In this document: piece after piece, positions 5,548 to 11,113 of the stretch
Layout: each line of letters opens with the position of its first letter
How positions within the stretch are numbered: position 1 is the first letter of the stretch
DNA from: Deinococcus aerophilus
GTDB lineage: Bacteria; Deinococcota; Deinococci; Deinococcales; Deinococcaceae
Reading direction: 5' to 3'
Length of the DNA: 11,113 nucleotides
Assembly: GCF_014647075.1 (NCBI RefSeq)
Contig: NZ_BMOM01000053.1
Location: forward strand, 1 to 11,113
Notes under the pieces: generated by a model
Database searches by the model: none
The model's input: only the letters and a program-made list of their open reading frames with translations
Told to the model about the DNA's origin: nothing
Made by a program: the position numbers and the translations under genes

Positions 5548-7851
5548 ATGGTTGTCCGCCCGCCCACCCGTCCCACCGTGGCCCTGGTGAGCCAGACCGT
5601 ATATCTGATTCTCTATGCACTGTGGTTGCTTGCCGCGCCGTCCGGAGGCTGGGCACCGCTGGCAGCCAATCTCGCCGTGGTCCCTCCCCTGTTGCTGGGG
5701 GTGCTGACCGTCTGGCAGATGGCCCGCGTGTCGCGCGGACCTGCGGCGCGGACCTGGCGCTGGCTGGGCTGGGGCCTGCTCGCCTGGAGCCTGGGAGCGC
5801 TGGCGTATTCGGCGTATGACGCCCTGCAACTGTCTCCCTTTCCGTCCCTGGCGGACCTGGGATATCTGCTCGCGCTCCCGTGCTTCGCGGTGGGCCTGAG
5901 TCTGCTGCGGCGCGAGCGGCGGGGTACGCTGCACACCCTGAGCTTCCTGACCGACGCCGCCCTGGTCACTCTGGTTCTGGGCGACCTGCTGTGGCGCACG
6001 TCCATCCGGGACACGTTGGCCGGCTATCCGCAGCCGACCTTCGCGCTGTGGATCTCGCTGGCCTACCCGGTGGTGGACCTGCTGCTGTGCGCCGTCACGG
6101 TGACGCTGGCCCTGTGGCGACCGCTGGGCCTCCAGCGGCGGGTCATTGCCCTGCTGGCAGGGGGCATGCTGTGCTTTCTGGGCACCGACGCGCTGTATTA
6201 CGACGCGGTGGCGCGCGGCGTTTACCGGCCCGGCGCATTGATCGACCTCGGCTGGCCGCTGGCCGCGCTGCTGATCGCGTGGGCCGCGTTCCGCAGCGTT
6301 CAGGAACGCCGGTCCACGGCGTCCCTGCCGTTCCGGGTCAGTGAAGGCTGGAAACGGTTGCTGCCGCATTACGCGGTGCTGGGCGTGTTCGGGCTGTATC
6401 TGGTCACCCACCTGCGCGCAGCGCTGGACGGGACCCAGGAGGTCACGCTGTGGCTGACTGTGGGCCTGTTCGTGGTGCGGCAGTTTCTGGTGCTGACCGA
6501 CAACCAGCGCCTGCAGCAACAGCTGACCCACCGTGCCGAACACGATCCCCTGACCGGTGTGCGCAACCGCAGCGACCTGGAAGCGGGTCTGCAGCGCCAG
6601 ATCAATGAGGCGCGCGCGCGTGGTGGTGAGGTGGCGGTGCTGTTCGTGGACCTGGACCGCATGAAGGAGGTCAACGACACGTTCGGGCATTCGGTGGGTG
6701 ACCGCCTGTTGCAGGCTGTGGCGGCCCGGTTGGCCTCCCACCTGCCGGCAGGCGCAGTGATCTCACGCTTCGGGGGCGATGAGTTCGTGGCGGCGCTGCC
6801 CGGCCACCCGGCCCCGGCAGCGGCCCAGGTAGCGCAGGCCCTGCTGGAGGCGGCCCGCGAGCCCTTTCAGATCGGGCCTGAGATTCTGCACGTCTCGGCA
6901 AGCATCGGGGTGGCGCTGGCCCCCGGGGACGCCGACTGTGCCGAGACCGTCATCGAGCAGGCCGACGCGGCCATGTACCGGGCCAAGCAGGCGGGCAAGG
7001 GCACCTGGCGGTTTGCCAGCGAGCAGCTCAACGGACTGCACATGCCGCAGGCCCAGCTGGAGGTGCTGCTGCGCGGTGCGCTGGAACGCGGAGAATTCAC
7101 GCTGTATTTTCAGCCGCTGATTGCGCTGCGCACCGGCCGCGTAAGCAGTTTCGAGGCCCTGATGCGCTGGACTTCGCCGGTGCTGGGACCTGTTTCTCCC
7201 GCCAATTTCATCCCGGTGGCCGAGACGCGCGAGATGATGGGCGGCCTGGGGCGCTGGGCGCTGCGTGAGGCCGTTCGTCAGATGGGAGCGTGGCAGGCGA
7301 CGCTGCCCGGGGTCGGCGTGGCCGTCAATGTCTCGGCCACGCAGTTCGCCCACGACGGCTTTGTGGCAGAGGTGCGTTCGGCGCTGGCTGATTACGGCGC
7401 TAAGCCCGAACGGCTGACTCTGGAAGTCACCGAGAGCTCCGTGCTGGGCAACGTCCGGCAGGCGCGGCACAAGCTGCTGGAACTGCGTGACCTGGGCGTA
7501 CGTGTGGCGCTGGATGACTTTGGCACCGGTTACTCCAGCCTGGGGCAGTTGCGGTCGCTCCCGGTGGACGTGCTCAAGATTGACCGGGTGTTTATCCAGG
7601 ACAGCGGTACCGACGCCGCCTTTATCCAGGCGATGGTATCGCTGGGCCACAGCCTGGGCCTGCGGGTGGTCGCCGAGGGCATCGAGGACGCCCCCGCCGT
7701 CGCCCGGCTCCTGGATCTGGGCTGCGATCTGGGCCAGGGCTTTCACTTTGCCCGGCCCCTGCCCGCCGCCCAGGCCGTGGCCGCCATGGCCCGCCTGTGC
7801 CCTGCGTCCGGGGAAACGGAGGCGCCGCTCAGCGGCTGGAACGGACACTGA
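5548..7851 (+). CDS. Membrane GGDEF-EAL cyclic di-GMP enzyme
   Basis: This 767-residue protein carries both a diguanylate cyclase (GGDEF) and a cyclic di-GMP phosphodiesterase (EAL) domain. Residues of about 10-318 are highly hydrophobic, with roughly eight to ten membrane segments, and presumably form the sensor; I do not recognise a named sensor family. The GGDEF domain starts at HDPLTGVRN (332) and has FVDLDRMKEVND and an intact GGDEF at 409-413. The RxxD inhibitory site normally five residues before GGDEF is absent (PAGA there). The EAL domain has EAL at 536-538, NVSATQF, LEVTES, DDFGTG at 656-661, Lys677 in LKIDRVFI, Glu710 in AEGIED, and LGQGFHFARPLP. All residues expected for metal binding and catalysis are present. 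Activity could be either or both. It follows the pilus operon on the same strand. The ATG at 5548 has no clear ribosome binding site. Confidence 0.95.
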   Translation: MVVRPPTRPTVALVSQTVYLILYALWLLAAPSGGWAPLAANLAVVPPLLLGVLTVWQMARVSRGPAARTWRWLGWGLLAWSLGALAYSAYDALQLSPFPSLADLGYLLALPCFAVGLSLLRRERRGTLHTLSFLTDAALVTLVLGDLLWRTSIRDTLAGYPQPTFALWISLAYPVVDLLLCAVTVTLALWRPLGLQRRVIALLAGGMLCFLGTDALYYDAVARGVYRPGALIDLGWPLAALLIAWAAFRSVQERRSTASLPFRVSEGWKRLLPHYAVLGVFGLYLVTHLRAALDGTQEVTLWLTVGLFVVRQFLVLTDNQRLQQQLTHRAEHDPLTGVRNRSDLEAGLQRQINEARARGGEVAVLFVDLDRMKEVNDTFGHSVGDRLLQAVAARLASHLPAGAVISRFGGDEFVAALPGHPAPAAAQVAQALLEAAREPFQIGPEILHVSASIGVALAPGDADCAETVIEQADAAMYRAKQAGKGTWRFASEQLNGLHMPQAQLEVLLRGALERGEFTLYFQPLIALRTGRVSSFEALMRWTSPVLGPVSPANFIPVAETREMMGGLGRWALREAVRQMGAWQATLPGVGVAVNVSATQFAHDGFVAEVRSALADYGAKPERLTLEVTESSVLGNVRQARHKLLELRDLGVRVALDDFGTGYSSLGQLRSLPVDVLKIDRVFIQDSGTDAAFIQAMVSLGHSLGLRVVAEGIEDAPAVARLLDLGCDLGQGFHFARPLPAAQAVAAMARLCPASGETEAPLSGWNGH

Positions 7852-8402
7852 GGGTTGCAGCCGGGGCGGGCCGTCCTCGGCACCCTGACGCGCGTACGCC
7901 CCGGACGCGCATGTGATCCGGCCGATCAGGGTGCGCCTACTTATGCTTGAGGCACCGAGCAACGCCACCGTGTCGGTGGACTGACGCACCGTGAGCGGGA
8001 CGCCGGGCGCCTCGAAGATGCGCTGGCCTCGCCCTGTTGTGGGTCATTCAGGCTCACCAGATTGTTACTGCGACCGTAGAGGTGGCCCGTGTCGTCGCAG
8101 CAGCGCAGCTGCACGCACGTTGCGGCCACAGCAGGGCATACCGGCGCTGGATGACGAAGGGAGGAGATGGGGGAGAGATCGCGTGAATTCGGAGGAGGGA
8201 TTTTGGGGGCGGCGGTCTGAGCGCAGCGTCTCAGGACAGAAGAGGCGGAACACGCTATACAGCTGGAGACGCGGCCAGCAACACTTCCCCGCCACCAGCG
8301 TGCAGAACAGAGCTCTGGGTGCAACACAGATAGAGGCTGAAGTCCTATACCCCACCCACTCTCTTACCCGCTGGCCGCCGGCGCGGACTATATTCGGAAA
8401 AG
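7852..8402 (+). other. 551-base region without a recognised gene
   Basis: No intact gene is recognised. Near the GGDEF-EAL stop are two short perfect stems without T-runs: GCGCGT at 7890-7895 with ACGCGC at 7905-7910, and CCACCG at 7965-7970 with CGGTGG at 7974-7979. On the minus strand between about 7930 and 8120, two neighbouring frames read like protein (GHLYGRSNNLVSLND, then RIFEAPGVPLTVRQSTDTV) and may be a frameshifted gene remnant. Bases 8155-8215 are purine-rich. The right end carries a -10-like box for the next gene. Confidence 0.45.
8389..8394 (+). promoter_or_regulatory. -10 box for a leaderless transcript
   Basis: TATATT matches the -10 consensus at five of six positions and ends eight bases before the ATG at 8403. 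Transcription would start at or next to the start codon. There is no usable Shine-Dalgarno sequence, which fits a leaderless mRNA. No good -35 box is visible. Confidence 0.5.
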
Positions 8403-10049
8403 ATGAAAAACTTTGGTTTCAGGAAGGATCCGGACGCTCCTGCTGTCCAGGCCGATCTGCCCCGCCCTATTTTTCGTCGCCCTCCCGCCCTGCTGCTGCC
8501 GTTCTACCTGTATCCGACCCACAGTTACACCAATCCGGTCGTCAACCGCCTGATCGCTGCGGCGCGGGCCTACCCCTCGGTGGAATTCAACGTGATCTGG
8601 AACAACAATTCCGGACCGGGACGCGAGCAGGACGCCGACTACACGGTCGCCATCCGCCGGGTGCGGGCCTGCAGCAATGTGCGCATCATCGGCTATATCA
8701 ACACCACCCTCGGCTTTCCGCGGGTACCCCGGCCAGCGGCGGTGATGCGGGGGGAGATTGAGCACTGGAAGCAGTGGTACGACGTGGACGCCATCTTCTT
8801 TGACCAGATGACCGTTGATGACAGTGCCACGCACGCCGCGTACTACGCGGACCTGACTGAATTCAGCCACGGGCTGGGCATTCCCCTGACCATCGGCAAC
8901 GGGGGCACCGCCACGCCCCAGCGCTACTTTGATGCGCACTCGGCCGACCTGTTCTGTGTCTGGGAGAACAGCGTCCTGCCCTCCGAGGCCGATCTGGCCG
9001 GCAACTACCAGGGCGGGTACGCCGATTACCCGACCGTGGACCGCGCGGCGCTGATCTACGGGCAGCCGACCTTCGACCACATTCTGGCCGCCACCCTCTC
9101 ACGTCAGACCGGCATGTGGGGCATCCGGCAGGCGGGGTTGCCCAACCCCTATGTCGCGCTGCCCGATTACTTCGAGGAACTGCTCGCGTGGATGGCGGGC
9201 ACGGGGGTCCCCGGGGGCAAACCCCTGCTGGGTGCGGGTCGGCCCCACACGCCCCCGGCCAGCGGCCTGCAGCTGTACGCGCACGACGTGGCCGGCCACA
9301 GCCTCCCGGCCTTCGTCGGTCCCGGCGGTTCCGGCGGAGCGCTGCAGGCCGCCCTGGCGCATAAAGGAGTGGGGGTGTGGTTGCCCGGGTCAGACACCAT
9401 GGACACCATCGGGTTGCCCGGCGTGGTGGTCGGGATCCTGACGACCCCGGCCATCGGCGGCACGGCCCCCGCCTTTGCGAACAGCATCCGGCGCTGGCGC
9501 ACCGTCAGTGAGGAGGCTGCCGGCAGCGCCGCAGAGGTGCGCGCGGCGCAGTTTGCAGGCCTGCGCGGCAGTGCGCCCGGGGTCGGGGGATTCTGGTATG
9601 TCCACCGGTTCTCCGAGGCCTGTGCCCTCGCCGGACAGCGGCTGTTCGTGGGCCTGAGCGCCTCCACCGGGGCGTGGGACGGTGCCACGTCGCCTCCCGC
9701 CCTGACCCAGGTGATCGGGGTGGGGCACGACGCCCGGGACGGGCACCTGTTCCTGTACAGCGCCGGAACAGTGGCCGCCGGGGAAGGACAGGATCTGGGA
9801 GCGGCGTTCCCGGCCAATACGCCCGCCGCCGTGTACGAGTTTGCACTGTTCTGTGTGGGCGGGGCCTCGGCGGTCCACTGGCAGGTGACGCGCCTGGACA
9901 CCGGTGATCAGGTGGGCGGAGAACTCGGCGCCGACCGCCTGCCGGCTGCCGGAACACCGCTGGCTCCGCGCGCGCACCTGAACAACGGGGCGGTGGCCGC
10001 GTCCGTCATGCTCGACCAGAGCCGCATGTACTTCGAAACCGCGTACTGA
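8403..10049 (+). CDS. Spherulin-4/GH135-like protein with phage-tail-like C-terminus
   Basis: This 548-residue protein has two parts. Residues of about 28-270 resemble the spherulin-4 family: LLPFYLYPTHSY, FNVIWNNNSGPG (NNNSGPG at 67-73), NVRIIGYINTTLGFPR and VDAIFFDQM. The fungal member Sph3 (GH135) is a TIM-barrel enzyme that cleaves galactosaminogalactan. Its catalytic residues Asp166, Glu167 and Glu222 seem to correspond to Asp134, Gln135 and Glu188 (CVWENSV) here, so one acid is replaced by an amide. Residues of about 285-548, from GLQLYAHDVAG to MYFETAY, resemble a beta-rich module of phage tail or other virion proteins, with WRTVSEEAAGSAAEVRAAQF, FVGLSAS, IGVGHDA, FPANT and LNNGAVAASV. 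No signal peptide is visible. Its role is uncertain: a polysaccharide hydrolase, a glycan-binding protein, or a domesticated phage depolymerase. Confidence 0.8.
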   Translation: MKNFGFRKDPDAPAVQADLPRPIFRRPPALLLPFYLYPTHSYTNPVVNRLIAAARAYPSVEFNVIWNNNSGPGREQDADYTVAIRRVRACSNVRIIGYINTTLGFPRVPRPAAVMRGEIEHWKQWYDVDAIFFDQMTVDDSATHAAYYADLTEFSHGLGIPLTIGNGGTATPQRYFDAHSADLFCVWENSVLPSEADLAGNYQGGYADYPTVDRAALIYGQPTFDHILAATLSRQTGMWGIRQAGLPNPYVALPDYFEELLAWMAGTGVPGGKPLLGAGRPHTPPASGLQLYAHDVAGHSLPAFVGPGGSGGALQAALAHKGVGVWLPGSDTMDTIGLPGVVVGILTTPAIGGTAPAFANSIRRWRTVSEEAAGSAAEVRAAQFAGLRGSAPGVGGFWYVHRFSEACALAGQRLFVGLSASTGAWDGATSPPALTQVIGVGHDARDGHLFLYSAGTVAAGEGQDLGAAFPANTPAAVYEFALFCVGGASAVHWQVTRLDTGDQVGGELGADRLPAAGTPLAPRAHLNNGAVAASVMLDQSRMYFETAY

Positions 10050-10198
10050 CCCGGCGGTCACGCTGGATCTCGGGGGCACAGGACAGCTCGTCCCCGGACC
10101 GGGATCAGAAACCCTCGACCACGATCTTGCCGCAGGTCAAACGTTGCCGGGGAGGGGTACAGATAAGGACGCTGCTGGCAGTGATGACGAGGCAGCCC
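10050..10198. other. Spacer with a possible gene-end remnant
   Basis: No gene is seen. On the minus strand, 10105-10138 reads LTCGKIVVEGF and a stop. This resembles the end of medium-chain dehydrogenases or quinone oxidoreductases, but it cannot be extended upstream. No clear terminator follows the glycosidase-like gene. Confidence 0.25.
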
Positions 10199-10200
10199 AG

Positions 10201-10237
10201 AAAAACCAAGCCCCTTCACACAGCGGGAAGGGACTTG
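10201..10237 (-). terminator. Rho-independent terminator of the small secreted-protein gene
   Basis: On the minus strand, CAAGTCCCTTC (10237-10227) pairs with GAAGGGGCTTG (10217-10207). The stem has eleven positions with one mismatch and a nine-base loop. It is followed after one further G by five T (10205-10201). It begins 15 bases after the stop codon of the minus-strand gene, which is the expected place. Confidence 0.8.
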
Positions 10238-10252
10238 CGAGCAAACCGTGGG

Positions 10253-10678
10253 TTATTTTCTGACGACGCTGCACCACGCGAGAATCACGTCTTTGGGGCT
10301 GTCGATCCAGACGCCGGCATACCAGACCTTGGAGCTGGTCAGCGCGAACTGCTCGTAGGTGCCGTCGTCCGTCTCGCCAATGTCCAGACTCTTGTACTTG
10401 AAGCTTGTTGGGATCTTCGCAGACAGCGCCTTGCCCAGGGCGATCGGATTGCCTTTCCAGTACAGCAGCTCGTGGTACTGGCATTTGCCGTTCATCCCCG
10501 CCGCAACGTCTTCGAGCAACTCGACCATCTCATCCGAGAAATCGTCATCGGTGAGTTCGAGGGCGCCGGCGGGCAGCTGGAACCCCGTGAGATTGGATTT
10601 GGCAACGAAGTCGGTGGCGTGGGCGGACGGTGCCAGCAGCAGAGCGGCAGCCACGAGAACAGCAATATTTTTTCTCAT
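10253..10678 (-). CDS. Small secreted protein of unknown function
   Basis: The protein has 141 residues from the ATG at 10678. Residues 1-21 are a typical signal peptide (MRKNIAVLVAAALLLAPSAH then A), so the mature form of about 120 residues is exported. The only two mature cysteines, Cys66 (GKCQYHE) and Cys136 (AWCSVV), could form a disulfide. A segment rich in acidic residues (LTDDDFSDEMVELLED) follows the N-terminus, and the last third is aromatic-rich (KVWYAGVWIDSPKDVILAWC). I do not recognise a family. An ATG at 10687 would add MKA, but it overlaps a good -10 box, so the shorter form is preferred. The gene has its own promoter-like element and terminator, so it is a single-gene unit facing the glycosidase-like gene. 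It lies 104 bases from an IS3 fragment and might have arrived with mobile DNA. Confidence 0.75.
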   Translation of the reverse strand: MRKNIAVLVAAALLLAPSAHATDFVAKSNLTGFQLPAGALELTDDDFSDEMVELLEDVAAGMNGKCQYHELLYWKGNPIALGKALSAKIPTSFKYKSLDIGETDDGTYEQFALTSSKVWYAGVWIDSPKDVILAWCSVVRK

Positions 10679-10685
10679 CGCTTTC

Positions 10686-10691
10686 ATTATG
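10686..10691 (-). promoter_or_regulatory. -10 box for a leaderless transcript
   Basis: CATAAT on the minus strand matches the -10 consensus at five of six positions and ends seven bases before the ATG at 10678. There is no Shine-Dalgarno sequence, so a leaderless mRNA is likely. The element decides between the two possible starts of the gene. No -35 box is evident. Confidence 0.4.
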
Positions 10692-10782
10692 GGGTGCGGC
10701 CTGCCCGGCAGGCGATGGGGGAGGGGGGGACTACCGCCGGAGCCTCTGAAGCTTCCTGCCTCTTGCCAGATGCACTTGGGCT

Positions 10783-10803
10783 TGTCCCGCTATTGCGTAG
10801 TTG
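10783..10803 (+). repeat. Terminal repeat of the truncated IS3-family element
   Basis: The sequence begins TGTCCCGC and matches the repeat at 10930 in 16 of 21 positions. It lies just beyond the orfB stop codon, where the right end of an IS3-family element is expected, and starts with the family's terminal TG. Confidence 0.6.
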
Positions 10804-10806
10804 AGG

Positions 10807-10929
10807 TTAAGCGGCTTTAGCTTGGCGTTCGAACTCGTGAGGCGTCAAGTAGCCCAGTGTGGAGTGGCGACGCTGTCGGTTGTAGAAGACTTCGATGTAC
10901 TCGAAGATGGCCTGCCGGGCCACTGAGGG
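10807..10929 (-). pseudogene. IS3-family transposase OrfB, C-terminal fragment
   Basis: Forty codons and a stop encode the end of an IS3-family integrase-type transposase. ARQAIFEYIEVFYNRQRRHS followed by TLGYLTPHEFE is the strongly conserved tail that follows the catalytic glutamate in this family. The DDE catalytic core is absent, so the fragment cannot be active. The minus-strand frame stays open to 11016 only by running through the neighbouring element's left end; residues encoded past 10929 do not look like transposase, which supports the junction. Identity of the tail is certain at family level; the named IS cannot be given. Confidence 0.85.
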
Positions 10930-10950
10930 TGACCCGGTTTTGCGCAGATG
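10930..10950 (+). repeat. Left terminal repeat of the IS3-family element
   Basis: This repeat agrees with the one at 10783-10803 in 16 of 21 positions, including CCCG and TTGCG. Both read inward on the plus strand because the two copies are in opposite orientation. Confidence 0.6.
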
Positions 10951-10981
10951 GAGATAAGCCTCGACAATAGGAGGCACCATC

Positions 10982-11113
10982 ATGACCCACCGCAGAATCC
11001 ATTCCGCCGAGTTCAAGCGAGACGCCGTTCAGCTCGCCCGAACGGGCGGCAACCTCTCCCACACTGCTCGCGAACTGGGCGAGGGTGCCTCATTGCTCCG
11101 CAAATGGCTGACG
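10982..11113 (+). CDS. IS3-family transposase OrfA, N-terminal part
   Basis: The first 44 codons are present and the frame is open at the window edge. They encode a helix-turn-helix protein of the transposase_8 (IS3/IS911 OrfA) type: HSAEFKRDAVQLARTGGNLS, then HTARELGEGASLLRKWLT. The opening FKRDAVQLA helix and the closing RKWL of the recognition helix are typical. AGGAGG at 10969-10974 lies seven bases before the ATG. In this family OrfA binds the terminal repeats, and a programmed -1 frameshift joins it to OrfB to give the active transposase. That part lies outside the window, so completeness is unknown. Confidence 0.85.
   Translation, partial: MTHRRIHSAEFKRDAVQLARTGGNLSHTARELGEGASLLRKWLT

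Larger units (their letters stand above)
10783..10929 (-). mobile_element. Truncated IS3-family element, right end
   Basis: About 147 bases remain: the right terminal repeat and the last 40 codons of orfB. The element is cut at 10929, where a second IS3-family copy in the opposite direction begins. The missing part may lie beyond the window if the second copy simply inserted into the first. Confidence 0.6.
10930..11113 (+). mobile_element. IS3-family element, left end (runs off the window)
   Basis: The left terminal repeat starts with TGACCCGG at 10930 and is followed 52 bases later by the orfA start codon, the normal IS3-family layout. The element continues past the right edge of the window. 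A three- or four-base target duplication, with GGG or AGGG just before 10930 as one side, cannot be tested here. Confidence 0.7.

Noticed and set aside
5482..6741. Long minus-strand open frame opposite the GGDEF-EAL gene
   Set aside because: It is rich in Gln, Arg and His as expected for the complement of GC-rich codons, and it overlaps an unmistakable enzyme gene.
7938..7955. TTATGCTTGAGGCAC as a possible Deinococcus radiation/desiccation response motif
   Set aside because: Only one half resembles the palindromic TTATGTCATTGACATAA pattern; the second half does not match and symmetry is lost.
7890..7979. Two short GC-rich stems as a terminator of the GGDEF-EAL gene
   Set aside because: Both have only six pairs and no T-run follows; such stems arise easily in GC-rich DNA.
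7991..8761. Plus-strand open frame of 256 codons overlapping the glycosidase-like gene
   Set aside because: It overlaps the start of a recognised gene in another frame, has low-complexity composition and no homologous motif.
10127..10804. Plus-strand open frame of 225 codons opposite the small secreted gene
   Set aside because: It reads through a terminator hairpin and the complement of a gene with signal peptide, promoter and terminator; no domain pattern is present.
10930..11016. Extension of the OrfB fragment to an ATG at 11016
   Set aside because: The added residues come from the neighbouring element's left end and do not resemble transposase; the frame is open by chance across the junction.

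Overview
The window looks like a high-GC diderm bacterium, most likely Deinococcus or a close relative (inferred, about 0.6). Support comes from GC-rich codon use, an archaic-type chaperone-usher pilus locus, and at least one gene with a -10 box placed so close to its start codon that the mRNA would be leaderless, an arrangement common in Deinococcus. No rRNA, tRNA or CRISPR array was seen.

Positions 1-5301 hold a plus-strand pilus operon of the archaic (Csu/sigma, spore coat U) chaperone-usher type. In order it encodes the end of one SCPU-domain subunit, a PKD-containing lipoprotein, two complete SCPU-domain subunits, a PapD-like periplasmic chaperone and an outer-membrane usher. The second half of the lipoprotein gene and the spacer after it are clearly AT-rich compared with everything around them. 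The lipoprotein gene also carries a run of eight G. Hairpins lie before the second SCPU gene and between the last subunit and the chaperone.

Positions 5548-7851 encode a membrane protein with GGDEF and EAL domains whose catalytic motifs are intact, so it probably makes and/or degrades cyclic di-GMP. After a 551-base spacer, 8403-10049 encodes an unusual fusion. Its N-terminal half is a spherulin-4/GH135-like glycosidase barrel and its C-terminal half resembles a beta module of phage tail proteins. Pilus, cyclic di-GMP enzyme and polysaccharide-directed protein together suggest a surface-attachment or biofilm neighbourhood, but only the gene order supports that link.

The right end holds a small secreted protein of unknown function on the minus strand with its own terminator, then two pieces of IS3-family elements. 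One is the tail of an orfB on the minus strand and the other is the start of an orfA on the plus strand. Their terminal repeats match each other, which suggests one copy inserted into another.
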